From Burkholderia sp. Ax-1719 (lineage in GTDB: Bacteria > Pseudomonadota > Gammaproteobacteria > Burkholderiales > Burkholderiaceae), in assembly GCF_011753055.1 (NCBI RefSeq), contig NZ_VWWJ01000005.1:186001-250000 (forward strand): 64,000 nucleotides of DNA. Reading direction: 5' to 3'. The position numbers were made by a program, and so were the translations under genes. Below the pieces are notes generated by a model. That model saw nothing but the letters and a program-made list of their open reading frames with translations. It did not search any database and was not told the origin of the DNA. This document shows positions 50,617 to 59,621 of the stretch, piece after piece; position 1 is the first letter of the stretch; every line of letters begins with the position of its first letter.

Positions 50617-52347
50617 ATGAAGCTGGTCGATAGAACGAAAATATCCGCTGCCGCTCTCGCACTCGTTTCACTTTCCGCCTTATCCGCGGGCTTTCTCGAA
50701 GCCACGCCGGCCTTTGCCAAAGACACGCAACAACATCCCGCGGTATTGAATGCTTCGGCGGTGGCTGTCGCCGACAAATTCGCCGCCGATGCCGCCGAAC
50801 AGATCTTCAAGGAAGGCGGCAATGCCGTGGATGCGGCGGTTGCCATCGCCTTCTCGCTCGCCGTGACGTATCCCGAAGCCGGTAATATCGGCGGCGGCGG
50901 TTTCATGACGCTCTATGTGAACGGCAAGCCTTATTTCCTCGACTATCGCGAGCGTGCGCCGCTGGCCGCCACGCGCACGATGTATCAGGACGAGCAGGGC
51001 AACGTGATCCCGGGCAAGAGCCTCTATGGCTATGACGCCGTGGGTGTGCCGGGCACGGTCGAGGGCATGTGGGAAGCGCAGAAGCGCTTCGGCAAGCTGT
51101 CGTGGAAGCAGGTGCTGCAGCCCGCGATCAAATACGCACGCGACGGCTTCGTCGTCGACGAACTGCTGGCGAAGCGCCGCGAGGAAGCGTCCAAAGAGTT
51201 CGACGGCAAGACCAACTTCGATCAGTACTTCGGCAACATGAAGGTGGGCGAGACCTTCAAGCAGCCCGATCTCGCCAATGTGCTCACGCGCATCGCCAAT
51301 CAAGGTGCGAAGGACTTCTATGACGGCAGGACCGCCGACCTGATCGCGGCTTCGATGAAGGGCCACGGCCTCATCACGAAGCGCGATCTGCAGGAATACA
51401 AGGCTGTCTGGCGTCAACCGGTGGAGGCCAGCTGGAACGGCTACGAAGTCATCACCGCGCCGCCTCCCAGCTCGGGCGGCGTGGGTCTCGTGCAACTGCT
51501 CAAGATGAAGGCTGATCTTGCGCCGCAATTCAAGGATGTGCCGCTCAATTCGCCGCAATACATCCATCTGATCGCGGAAATCGAAAAGCGCGTGTTCGCG
51601 GATCGTGCGCAATATCTTGGCGATCCTGACTTTTACAAAGTGCCGGTCGCGCAACTGACCGACGACGCCTATATCGCGAAGCGCGCCGCCGAAGTCGATC
51701 CCGACAAGCCGTCGGACACTAAGAGCGTGCAGGCGGGACTCGGCACCTCGATGCCGGAAAAGGCCGAGACCACGCACTTCTCGGTGGTCGACAAATGGGG
51801 CAACGCCGTGTCGAACACCTACACGATCAACGGCTACTTCGGCTCGGGCGTGGTGGTGCCGGGCGCGGGCATCGTGCTCAACGACGAGATGGACGACTTC
51901 TCGGCCAAGCCGGGCGTGCCGAATATGTTCGGCGTGGTCGGCAGCGATGCGAACGCGATTGCGCCGAAGAAGCGCCCGCTGTCCTCGATGTCGCCGACGA
52001 TCCTCACGAAGGACGGCAAGGTGTCGCTGGTGATCGGTACGCCGGGCGGCTCGCGCATCTTCACGTCGATCTTCCAGGTCATCAACAACATCTACGACTT
52101 CAATATGCCGTTGAAGGATGCGGTGGGCGCGATGCGCTTCCATCATCAATTGCTGCCGCCCAACACGATCTTCTGGGAGCCGTACGAGCCGATCAACGGC
52201 GATCTGGCGAAGCAGGTCGAAGCCAAAGGCTATGTGCTGAAGGGGCAAGACTTCAACGGCGATATCCAGGCGATCCGCATCGACGGCGATACGCCTGAAG
52301 CGGCTGCCGATCCGCGCGGACGCGGTGTGACGCGTATCGTCCAGTAA
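50617..52347 (+). CDS. ggt: Gamma-glutamyltransferase
   Basis: Periplasmic Ntn-hydrolase (576 residues) that hydrolyses glutathione and transfers its gamma-glutamyl group. The signal peptide runs to AFAKDT (about residue 34). Autocleavage should occur before Thr385 in AETTHFSVVD, giving large and small chains. Further blocks are PEAGNIGGGGFMTLY, DYRERAP (substrate Arg), NTYTINGYFGSGVVVPGAGIVLNDEMDDF, and KRPLSSMSPTI with GTPGGSRI forming the oxyanion pocket. ATGGAGGTCACTCA precedes the start. A structured 3' region and terminator follow. Confidence 0.95.
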   Translation: MKLVDRTKISAAALALVSLSALSAGFLEATPAFAKDTQQHPAVLNASAVAVADKFAADAAEQIFKEGGNAVDAAVAIAFSLAVTYPEAGNIGGGGFMTLYVNGKPYFLDYRERAPLAATRTMYQDEQGNVIPGKSLYGYDAVGVPGTVEGMWEAQKRFGKLSWKQVLQPAIKYARDGFVVDELLAKRREEASKEFDGKTNFDQYFGNMKVGETFKQPDLANVLTRIANQGAKDFYDGRTADLIAASMKGHGLITKRDLQEYKAVWRQPVEASWNGYEVITAPPPSSGGVGLVQLLKMKADLAPQFKDVPLNSPQYIHLIAEIEKRVFADRAQYLGDPDFYKVPVAQLTDDAYIAKRAAEVDPDKPSDTKSVQAGLGTSMPEKAETTHFSVVDKWGNAVSNTYTINGYFGSGVVVPGAGIVLNDEMDDFSAKPGVPNMFGVVGSDANAIAPKKRPLSSMSPTILTKDGKVSLVIGTPGGSRIFTSIFQVINNIYDFNMPLKDAVGAMRFHHQLLPPNTIFWEPYEPINGDLAKQVEAKGYVLKGQDFNGDIQAIRIDGDTPEAAADPRGRGVTRIVQ

Positions 52348-52395
52348 CGCGCCTGGACACTGCCGGTCATTGCTACCGGTTGCGCGTGCATCGTG

Positions 52396-52409
52396 TTGCC
52401 GATAGGCAA
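52396..52409. repeat. Dispersed palindrome variant
   Basis: TTGCC-GATA-GGCAA, a perfect palindrome with G/C in place of the inner T/A pair of the common form, 49 bases after the ggt stop. Confidence 0.45.
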
Positions 52410-52448
52410 TTTTTGCTGCGCAAGTTTTCCTGAAATTCGATCGGCATA

Positions 52449-52622
52449 GCGATGCACGGGAGTCGGATAAAAACTCGCATGCGATGCACGTTTGTTCGCG
52501 GGATATCCTCTTTAATGAGGATTTCAGCGCGAGGTGCATCGCGTAGGATGCAAGCTCCGGCGACGTGAACACCCAGCCGGCGTGTGTTTGACTGGGCAGC
52601 TTCGGCTGCCCATTTTCTTTTT
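52449..52622 (+). ncRNA. Candidate structured RNA or 3'-UTR element ending in a UUCG terminator
   Basis: GCGATGCAC occurs at 52449-52457 and again at 52481-52489; both are exact complements of GTGCATCGC at 52534-52542, so the third copy can pair with either. Inside the inner pairing, ATCCTC (52505-52510) pairs with GAGGAT (52517-52522). The stretch ends at a terminator, TGGGCAGC-TTCG-GCTGCCCA plus TTTTCTTTTT. Two mutually exclusive folds suggest a switch or an sRNA processed from the ggt message. I cannot match it to a named riboswitch class. Confidence 0.45.
52593..52622 (+). terminator. UUCG-loop terminator
   Basis: TGGGCAGC (52593-52600) and GCTGCCCA (52605-52612) enclose TTCG, followed by TTTTCTTTTT. 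Confidence 0.92.
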
Positions 52623-52811
52623 CTCTCCTGATTTTCCCTCGGTGTTGCGTGCCTGCACGGCGGCTTGAACTCGCCAAAACCGCTATTTAAGCTATAGCGT
52701 TTGCGGCGGCCAACGAGGACGCGTGCAGACCGTCATTGGCCCCAGGATTCCACTATTTGGGCTGGTACGTCACCGTCAATCGGAACATCCACGCAGAGCA
52801 CTTGCGCCCGC

Positions 52812-53585
52812 ATGTATCTGACAAGCCGCGAACTGGCGTTGCTCGCCGACGTCTTCAAGCTGCTGGCCGACCGCACCGTGCCGGAGGCGGTCTTACGGCT
52901 CGAAGTGGGGCGGCGCATGCTCGATTTGCTGCGTGCGGATTTCCTCGGTTCCTATGTGTGGGACGACGCGCAGGGCCTCTTCACGAACCGCGTCGCCATC
53001 AATATGTCCGCCGACAATCTCGGCGATTACGAGCGCTACTTCCAGTACCGCGATCCGCTCACGCCGCGTCTGCAGCCGCATCGCGTGGCGGTGCGCGTGA
53101 CCGATGTACTCGCGCACGAAGAACTCGCGAAAACCGAGCTATTCAACGATTTCCTGCGCCGCGACGGGCTGCACTGGGGCATGAATCTGTTCGCCTGGGA
53201 TGGCGAAACCAACATCGGCGATCTGCGCATCTGGCGTGCCGCGCATCGCGAGAATTTTTCCGATCACGAACTGGCGATGCTCGATCTGATCCGACCGGCG
53301 TTTACCGCTGCGCTGGCGCGCTCCCGTGGCGAGGCAGCCGAGGCGCAGAGGCTACCGGACGGAGCGTTCGCTCCGCCGGTTGACGGCGATCCCATCGCTC
53401 GCCTGACGCGGCGCGAGCGCGAGGTCGTGACGCTGGCCGCCGAAGGCCTGCTGGATAAGGAAATCGCGCAACGGCTCGGGATTTCCTATACGACCGTGCG
53501 TACGCATCTCGATCGCTCGTTTCAGAAACTTGGCGTCAGCAACCGGTCGCGTCTTGCGCGGCTGTTGCATCTGCCGCGGCGTTGA
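52812..53585 (+). CDS. LuxR-type transcriptional regulator
   Basis: 257-residue regulator with a C-terminal GerE/LuxR helix-turn-helix (LTRREREVVTLAAEGLLDKEIAQRLGISYTTVRTH). The N-terminal 180 residues look like a GAF/PAS-like sensor. The acyl-homoserine-lactone domain and the receiver phosphorylation site are not evident, so the signal is unknown. The start is ATG 52812 (MYLTSRELALLADV). It points toward the DUF2783/monooxygenase operon on the other strand and may regulate it together with the second LuxR-type gene at 55717. Confidence 0.8.
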   Translation: MYLTSRELALLADVFKLLADRTVPEAVLRLEVGRRMLDLLRADFLGSYVWDDAQGLFTNRVAINMSADNLGDYERYFQYRDPLTPRLQPHRVAVRVTDVLAHEELAKTELFNDFLRRDGLHWGMNLFAWDGETNIGDLRIWRAAHRENFSDHELAMLDLIRPAFTAALARSRGEAAEAQRLPDGAFAPPVDGDPIARLTRREREVVTLAAEGLLDKEIAQRLGISYTTVRTHLDRSFQKLGVSNRSRLARLLHLPRR

Positions 53586-53628
53586 CAGTGGCCGTTGGCG
53601 CGCTGGCTATGCGTGGGAGATACACGGA

Positions 53629-53814
53629 CTATTGAGCCGCCTGCATATCCTCGCGTGCAGCGTCGATCAAGGCCAGTGCGGTCTGTGCGTTGCCGATACG
53701 CTCCACGGCAAGCAGCGCAAAGCGCGCGAGAAAAAGCGGCGCGCTGGCTTCGCCCAGATCGGTCATGGTCTTGCACAGCCGCGTGTAGACCGCGTCGAGT
53801 TCGCTGTCGGTCAT
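53629..53814 (-). CDS. DUF2783 small protein
   Basis: 61-residue helical protein, MTDSELDAVYTRLCKTMTDLGEASAPLFLARFALLAVERIG..., matching the small DUF2783 proteins encoded next to FAD-dependent aromatic monooxygenases. ACAGGAGAACACC precedes ATG, 31 bases after the monooxygenase stop, so it is co-transcribed. Proposed roles as an accessory subunit or stabiliser are inference. Confidence 0.8.
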   Translation of the reverse strand: MTDSELDAVYTRLCKTMTDLGEASAPLFLARFALLAVERIGNAQTALALIDAAREDMQAAQ

Positions 53815-53845
53815 GGTGTTCTCCTGTTTCGTATTGTCGATTTGC

Positions 53846-55561
53846 TCACGCGTACAGCGCATGTTGGAGCGCGTCGTGTGCACGCTGCGCGAGCGTTGTG
53901 CTGCTGCCTTGCCAATGGCCCAGTACGTGACCGTCGGGCCGCACGAGATAGAGCGTATTGGCATCCGCGCCGTACATCGGAAAGAGGCGGCCCGTGTGAT
54001 CCCAGGCGCAGCGACGCGTGGCATCGACGGGCGCGCATCGAGCGAGCGGCACGAGCGTGAGCGACACCGTGCATGACGTTTCCAGCGCGGCCAACTCCGG
54101 CGGCACGTCGCCGCCATCGCTGAAATAAAACGCCGTGAACTGCGGGCCGATCAGATCGGTGATGTGGCCGACGCGCTCGCCATCGCCAACGACGCCTCCG
54201 ACGATCGTGATGGGGCATTCGGGCAGCACGGCACCGGGCACGGGCCCGCTGGCGAGCGGATCGGAAACCGCGTTGAGCGGCGAATCCTTGTACGCGATCG
54301 CCGATGTCTGGCGCGGATTGATCAGCGAACGCACGCCCGGATGACGCGTGGCGAGGCTCAGTACCGCCGTGCGCATCAATTCGAAGGCGAACGAGGGCGG
54401 CGCCATGAATTCCGTGCTCTTCGTGCCGTAGCTGAGGTTTTCATGCGCGGCGAACACGCGCTCGTCGGAATAGCTGTCGAGCAGGCGTGCATCGGCGCGA
54501 CCGTTGACGACCGAGGCGAGCTTCCAGGCGAGATTGTCCGCATCGTCGATGCCGGAGTTTGCGCCGCGCACGCCGAAGATCGGCACGAGATGCGCGGCGT
54601 CGCCAGCAAACAGCACGCGTCCGTGGCGATAGCGTTCGAGCGTGAGCGCGTTGGCCTTGTAAATCGTGATCCAGATGGGCGACCAGGCGGAAGTTTCGCC
54701 CATCATGTCGAGCAGGCTTTGCACGCGCGGCATCACATTTTCGGGCTTCACGGCGGCTTCGGCGTCCTCACCGTCGCGCAGCTGATAGTCGATGCGCCAG
54801 ACGTTGTCGGGCTGCTTGTGCACGAGCACGGTCGAACCGGGATTCGAGGCCGGATCGAAATACGCAAGGCGCTCGGTCGGCCGCGCGCTGTCCAGCAGGA
54901 TATCGACGATCACATAGCGGCCTTCGTAGCTCGTGCCCGTGAGCTTGAGGCCCAGCGCCTCGCGCACGGTGCTGCGTCCGCCGTCCGCCGCGACCAGCCA
55001 GTCGGTCTGCGTCTCGTAATCGCCCAGCGGTGTCGAGAGCGTGAGCGTCGCGCCATGCGCGTCGTGCTGCACCGAAGTCACTTTCGTGCGCCAGCGAATG
55101 TCGATGAGATCGGCGTGGCGTTCGGCGGCGTCGAGCAGGAATTGCTCGATGTGGTATTGCGCGAGATTGACCATCGGCGGCAGCTTCTGGTTCTCGTCCT
55201 GCGGCATGGTGAAGTGCAGGACTTCATTCTCGCGATAGAAGCTGCGCCCGCCGGTCCACGGCAGACCTTTGGCGAGAAAGCCGTCCAGCGCGCCAAGACG
55301 CTCGATGATCTCCAGGCTGCGGCGCGAAATGCAGATGGCGCGGCTGCCTTCGCATACCGACTCATCGGCTTCGATCAGCACCGAGCGCACGCCATGTTTT
55401 GCGAGGCCCAACGCAATGGCGAGTCCAACCGGACCGCCGCCGACGATCGTGGCGGCGTGACGCCGTGTTTCGCGGCCATCGACGAGTTCGGGCAGGCGGG
55501 CGTCGTACTGCTTCGCCACAAAGGGATAGGGCTTGAATTGCGCGTGCATCGAGTCGCTCAT
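53846..55561 (-). CDS. FAD-dependent aromatic-ring monooxygenase
   Basis: Group A flavin hydroxylase (571 residues) of the MhpA/PheA type, which hydroxylates a phenolic ring with NAD(P)H and oxygen. FAD-binding motifs are ATIVGGGPVGLAIALGLAKHG (GxGxxG type, with the third Gly shifted), DGGRSTVREALGLK (DG motif) and GRVLFAGDAAHLVPIFGVRGANSGIDDADNLAWKL (GD motif). The C-terminal thioredoxin-like domain (residues 450-571) is typical. The start at 55561 (MSDSMHAQFKPY) gives a normal N-terminus. Its neighbours are DUF2783 and two LuxR regulators; no ring-cleavage gene is adjacent, so the substrate is unknown. A palindrome copy lies in its leader. Confidence 0.88.
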   Translation of the reverse strand: MSDSMHAQFKPYPFVAKQYDARLPELVDGRETRRHAATIVGGGPVGLAIALGLAKHGVRSVLIEADESVCEGSRAICISRRSLEIIERLGALDGFLAKGLPWTGGRSFYRENEVLHFTMPQDENQKLPPMVNLAQYHIEQFLLDAAERHADLIDIRWRTKVTSVQHDAHGATLTLSTPLGDYETQTDWLVAADGGRSTVREALGLKLTGTSYEGRYVIVDILLDSARPTERLAYFDPASNPGSTVLVHKQPDNVWRIDYQLRDGEDAEAAVKPENVMPRVQSLLDMMGETSAWSPIWITIYKANALTLERYRHGRVLFAGDAAHLVPIFGVRGANSGIDDADNLAWKLASVVNGRADARLLDSYSDERVFAAHENLSYGTKSTEFMAPPSFAFELMRTAVLSLATRHPGVRSLINPRQTSAIAYKDSPLNAVSDPLASGPVPGAVLPECPITIVGGVVGDGERVGHITDLIGPQFTAFYFSDGGDVPPELAALETSCTVSLTLVPLARCAPVDATRRCAWDHTGRLFPMYGADANTLYLVRPDGHVLGHWQGSSTTLAQRAHDALQHALYA

Positions 55562-55570
55562 CGCACGTTG

Positions 55571-55585
55571 TCTCCGATAGGAAAT
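55571..55585. repeat. Dispersed palindrome copy in the monooxygenase leader
   Basis: TCTCCGATAGGAAAT lies 10 bases upstream of the monooxygenase start on the opposite strand. Confidence 0.4.
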
Positions 55586-55716
55586 TTTTGTTCGCGCGCG
55601 GCGCAAGGCGCGCCACGCGGCGCCGCGGGCTTCGTCAGCTCACGGCGATGCAGCGAGTATGGCGGGCGAGGGAGGCGGCGCTGTCCTCATTTTGGGTACA
55701 GCGCGCCGGACGACGC

Positions 55717-56550
55717 TCAGCGTGCGTCGTTGGCGAGGCAGAGTGCGAAAAGCTGGCGCTGGCTCGAAATGCCCAGGCGCTGATACGCGCGCTTCTGATA
55801 CGTGACGACGCTGCTGGGTTTCACGCCCATGCTGTCGGCGATTTCAGCCGCGCTATGGCCTTCGAGCACGCCGCGCAGTGCATCCAGCTCCCGCTTCGAG
55901 AGTGCGGGACACAGGCTGCGCAGTCGCGCCAGCATCAGTTGCGGAATACCCAGCTGGCTCTGGCCGCGCAGCGCGTAATGATGTTTCGTGGCCTCGCCGA
56001 TCAGAGGCGCGAGCGCTTCGACCAGTTCCACTTCGCCGGGCTGGAAATTGCCGGCGTCCCGTTCGCGATAGAGATTGACCGAGAGCCAGATATCGGCGGC
56101 AGGCTGCATGAGCAGGGAGAGCCGATCGGAAACATTCGGCGTGGCATAGCAGGTCTGGCGATAGCCGTCGTGGGCGATGTCGTCGCTCGATTGCCAGTGC
56201 AGTACCAGTGATGAAGGCGGGTCCGTGCGGTTGCCGTCTTCGCCGGTGACGATGCGCTGATTGCCGTCGAGCGCGTAGAACAGGCGCGCGTAGGTGTCGG
56301 CGACATCGCGCAGAAAACGGCCGCCGCGATGGTCGGCCACCGAAACCGTGCGCGGCCGGTTGCCGAATTCGTATGCGAACACCGTGCATTGCGATACCGA
56401 CGTGGCCGGCCCGAGCAGGTTCAGCACTTCGGCAGCGAGCGCATTGGCGTTATCGCCGCCGATCGCGGCGACGAGGCCAGTGACGCGGGCCAGGTCGAAT
56501 GAGCCGGATAAACCGGCCTGTCGGGTTCGGTCGAGACGCCAGTAACGCAT
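55717..56550 (-). CDS. LuxR-type transcriptional regulator
   Basis: 277-residue regulator with C-terminal helix-turn-helix (LSKRELDALRGVLEGHSAAEIADSMGVKPSSVVTYQKRAYQRLG). The N-terminal domain of about 200 residues lacks a receiver Asp or a recognisable acyl-homoserine-lactone site; it resembles regulators of aromatic or amine catabolism in Burkholderia. The start at 56550 (MRYWRLDRTRQ) is preferred to the longer frame from 56778, which overlaps the divergent promoter of the DedA gene. It sits 156 bases upstream of the monooxygenase in the same direction and is the best candidate for its regulator. Confidence 0.78.
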   Translation of the reverse strand: MRYWRLDRTRQAGLSGSFDLARVTGLVAAIGGDNANALAAEVLNLLGPATSVSQCTVFAYEFGNRPRTVSVADHRGGRFLRDVADTYARLFYALDGNQRIVTGEDGNRTDPPSSLVLHWQSSDDIAHDGYRQTCYATPNVSDRLSLLMQPAADIWLSVNLYRERDAGNFQPGEVELVEALAPLIGEATKHHYALRGQSQLGIPQLMLARLRSLCPALSKRELDALRGVLEGHSAAEIADSMGVKPSSVVTYQKRAYQRLGISSQRQLFALCLANDAR

Positions 56551-56822
56551 GTTTCGTAAAAGAAAACGGTAGAACAGCGGCGGAAAAACAACAGGGCACG
56601 GCTTTCGAGCGTAGCACCGAACGAGCGCGCTGCGTGAGCCGGAACGCGCAGGGAAAGCACCGAGACGGCAGTAAGCCCGATGATCGATACCCGTTTCAAC
56701 AGCGCGGACAACGGCGGGGCTGCAAGCAAGAATTCGCCCACTTGCGGTAATCTCCGTACTTGCGTCAAAAAGGCGCAAATGTTTCCTTTCTTCTCAGATC
56801 GCTTCAAGCCGGAAACCCCGCC

Positions 56823-57860
56823 ATGTGGACTCTCCCCACCGCCATCCCGCCCGATTTTGGCACCGGGGCGGTATTTCTCAGCGTGCTCGTGACGCAACTG
56901 GGCGTGCCGGTTCCCGCCGCGCCCGTGCTGATACTGGCGGGCACGATGGCGGCGGGTGGGGAAGCTTCGTATGTGAATCTGCTGCTGGCGGCGGTGGTGG
57001 CGACGCTATTTGCCGATTCGCTCTGGTTCACGGCGGGCCGCCTGCGCGGTCGCCGTTTGCTCAACGGCCTCGTGCGTTTTTCGCTCTCGCTCGATACGAC
57101 GATTCGCGTTGCGCGCAACGTGTTCGAACGCCACGGCGCACCGATTCTCGCGGTGGCGAAGTTCGTGCCGGGACTCGGTCTGATGTCTGCGCCGCTGCTC
57201 GGCACTACGTCGATGGACGTGCGGATTTTCCTGCTGTGGGACGCCATTGGCGCGACGCTGTGGGCCGGTACCTGGCTGATCGGCGGGGCAGCGCTGCATA
57301 CGGAAATTGCGCGCTTCGCCATGTTCGTGCGCGCCAACGGCTGGACCATTTTCGATGTGCTCGCGGTCGCGGGCGTGGTGTTTCTTGCCTGGCGCTGGGT
57401 GCGCCGTCTGCAGTTGCGCCACTGGCTCGCCACGCATCGCATTTCGCCCGATCAGCTCGACGAGATGATGAAATCCGCCGCGCCGCCGATCGTTTTCGAC
57501 GCGCGTCCGCAGACCGTGCGCGAGAAAGAGGCGTATCGCATTCCAGGTGCGCAGCCGCTCAATCTGGATTCGAGCGAGGCGCTGCCCGCCGAGCTGATCG
57601 CGCGCCCCATCGTGGTGTATTGCGTCTGCCCGAACGAGGTGACGGCCAAGCGGATCGTCAATCGTCTGCGCGACAAGCACATTTATCATGCGCATGCGCT
57701 GCGCGGCGGGCTGGATGCGTGGGAGCGGCGCGGTTATCCGGTCGAGCCGCTGTCGTCGGAATTCCATCGCGCGCATGGGCTGGCTGACGAGGATGTCGAC
57801 GCCGGGTTCGAAGCGGAAGCCGGGCAGGAGTTCACGGTGCGCGCGAGCCTTTCCAAGTAA
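56823..57860 (+). CDS. DedA membrane protein fused to a rhodanese domain
   Basis: 345-residue fusion. Residues 1-200 are a DedA/SNARE-associated domain (GVPVPAAPVLILAGTMAAGG, VAKFVPGLGLMSAPLLGTTSMD, with the conserved membrane Arg and Pro). The DedA family is now linked to undecaprenyl-phosphate and phospholipid recycling across the inner membrane. Residues 225-320 are a rhodanese fold (IVFDARPQTVREKEAYRIPGA, VVYCVCPNEVTAKRI, ALRGGLDAWERRGYPVE) with Cys in the active loop. Sulfur transfer or a redox-sensing role is plausible. ATG 56823 follows a weak ribosome site. The gene is divergent from the LuxR-type regulator. Confidence 0.88.
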   Translation: MWTLPTAIPPDFGTGAVFLSVLVTQLGVPVPAAPVLILAGTMAAGGEASYVNLLLAAVVATLFADSLWFTAGRLRGRRLLNGLVRFSLSLDTTIRVARNVFERHGAPILAVAKFVPGLGLMSAPLLGTTSMDVRIFLLWDAIGATLWAGTWLIGGAALHTEIARFAMFVRANGWTIFDVLAVAGVVFLAWRWVRRLQLRHWLATHRISPDQLDEMMKSAAPPIVFDARPQTVREKEAYRIPGAQPLNLDSSEALPAELIARPIVVYCVCPNEVTAKRIVNRLRDKHIYHAHALRGGLDAWERRGYPVEPLSSEFHRAHGLADEDVDAGFEAEAGQEFTVRASLSK

Positions 57861-57872
57861 ATCCGCTTCAAT

Positions 57873-57898
57873 TCGCGCGATGCCGAAGCATCGCGCGA
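57873..57898. terminator. Hairpin between convergent genes
   Basis: TCGCGCGATGC (57873-57883) and GCATCGCGCGA (57888-57898) form an 11-base perfect stem with a CGAA tetraloop. There is no T-run, but its place between converging genes suggests a shared terminator. Confidence 0.6.
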
Positions 57899-57937
57899 TA
57901 TCGACCTTTACCGCGCCGGAGCGGCGCTATTTACGTT

Positions 57938-59377
57938 TTATGCACGCTGACGGCGTGAACCACCGCCGACATTCTGGCCCGCATCGCGCGCCATCTGTGC
58001 ATATCCCCACACCGACAGCAGCGTGAGCACGCCCGCGCCGAGAAACGCGAGGCGGAAGTCGTCCAGCGTGAAGACGTGGCCAGTCGTTTCGCCATGGAAA
58101 CTCGCGGCGACGCGCAGCGCCAGCGCGCCAAAGGCGATTCCCAAACCATTGGTCATTTGCGCCGCCGCGCTCCAGAGCGTGCTGGCGGCGCTCATCTGCG
58201 GCTGCGCGACATCGGCATAGGCGAGCGTGGCGAGCGTCGAAAACTGCATCGAGCGCGTCACGCCATACACGAACACCACGACTAATACGATGGCGAGCGG
58301 CACCTCGGGCGTGAGCAGGCCGCAGGCGATCATCGACAGGCCGGCGATCGACACATCCACCACCGCCACGGCGCGAAAGCCCCAGCGTTCGAGAATCCGT
58401 GTCGTGAGCGCTTTCATGCCGAGGTTGCCGAGCGCGCTCGCGAGCAGCAATAGCCCCGATTTAAAGGCCGACAGACCAAAGCCGATCTGGAACAGCAGCG
58501 GCATCAGATACGGCGCCGCGCCAATGCCGATGCGCGTAATCGAGCCGGTGATGACCGTCACCGAAAGGGTCGGAATTTTCAGCGTCGAAACATCGACGAG
58601 CGGGGTGGGATGCCGCTTCGCATGCAGGAAAGCCAGTGCGCCCACCAGCACGCCCGCCGCCACCAGTGTCGCCGCGCGCCACGGATTTTCGCCGGGTTGG
58701 CTGGCGAGTTCCGCGCCATAGAGGATCGCTGTTAGCGCCGCGCCGCTCAGCACCAGACCCACGACATCGAGCGGGCGACGCTGTTCGCCGCGCAGGTTCG
58801 GAACGATGGTTGCGATCGCAACGAGGACGGCGAGCCCGAACGGCACGTTGAGCAGAAAGATCCAGCGCCACGACGCATACGTCGTAATGAAACCGCCCAC
58901 CGGCGGCCCCACCACGGGCGCGGCGATCGCTGGCCAGGTGATGGTGGAAATGGCCTGCATCAGGCGGCTTTTGTCGGTGCTGCGCACGACGATCATGCGT
59001 CCGACCGGCACCATCATCGCGCCGCCCATGCCTTGCAGCACGCGAGCGGCAACGAATTCGCCGAGATTTTGTGAGACCCCGCAGAGTATCGAGGCGATCG
59101 TGAACGTCACCACCGCGCCGAAGAACACCGTGCGCGAGCCGCAGCGGTCGGCCACCCAGCCGCTCGCCGGAATGAAGATGGCGAGCGCCAGCATATAGGC
59201 CGTGACGCCCAGGCTCAGGCTGTTAGGCCCGACGCCGAACGAGTGCGCCATCTGCGGCAGCGCCGTGGCGATCACGGTGGTGTCGAGGTACTCCATGAAG
59301 AACGTCGCCGCGACGATGTAGGGCAGCCAGCCGATGGCGGCGGCGCGAGCGGAACCGGGTTGTGCGGTGTCGTTCAT
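57938..59377 (-). CDS. DHA2-family MFS drug exporter
   Basis: Fourteen-helix EmrB/QacA-type exporter (479 residues). It has FFMEYLDTTVIATALPQMA (motif D1), GWVADRCGSRTVF (motif A) and AAPVVGPPVGGFITTYASWRWIFLLNVPFG (motif C). The start at 59377 (MNDTAQPGS) is supported by GAGGCGGCACG before it; a longer frame to 59452 runs into non-coding sequence. No periplasmic adaptor gene is adjacent. It is similar in order of motifs to the exporter at 49051, suggesting an old duplication. Confidence 0.86.
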   Translation of the reverse strand: MNDTAQPGSARAAAIGWLPYIVAATFFMEYLDTTVIATALPQMAHSFGVGPNSLSLGVTAYMLALAIFIPASGWVADRCGSRTVFFGAVVTFTIASILCGVSQNLGEFVAARVLQGMGGAMMVPVGRMIVVRSTDKSRLMQAISTITWPAIAAPVVGPPVGGFITTYASWRWIFLLNVPFGLAVLVAIATIVPNLRGEQRRPLDVVGLVLSGAALTAILYGAELASQPGENPWRAATLVAAGVLVGALAFLHAKRHPTPLVDVSTLKIPTLSVTVITGSITRIGIGAAPYLMPLLFQIGFGLSAFKSGLLLLASALGNLGMKALTTRILERWGFRAVAVVDVSIAGLSMIACGLLTPEVPLAIVLVVVFVYGVTRSMQFSTLATLAYADVAQPQMSAASTLWSAAAQMTNGLGIAFGALALRVAASFHGETTGHVFTLDDFRLAFLGAGVLTLLSVWGYAQMARDAGQNVGGGSRRQRA

Positions 59378-59478
59378 CGTGCCGCCTCGCGTGAGGCGGC
59401 CGGATCGTATTGGAAACCGCAAAGGAAACAATCGGGAAATGACATGGTGCATCGGTCAGGAAACAAACGAGGCAACAG

Positions 59479-59492
59479 TTTCCGATACGAAC
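59479..59492. repeat. Dispersed palindrome copy
   Basis: TTTCCGATACGAAC, in the divergent gap between the exporter and the aldo/keto reductase. Confidence 0.35.
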
Positions 59493-59621
59493 GCGCTTTA
59501 TGTACAGCCTCCGGCGTGTGTCCAGGCGGCTGGAAGATCGCGGCGGGCACGGGGCAGCTCCATGCAGAGGCGCGTACACTCATCGGCGCTTCTTCAACGC
59601 ACGATTTGTGGAGGATAGGAA

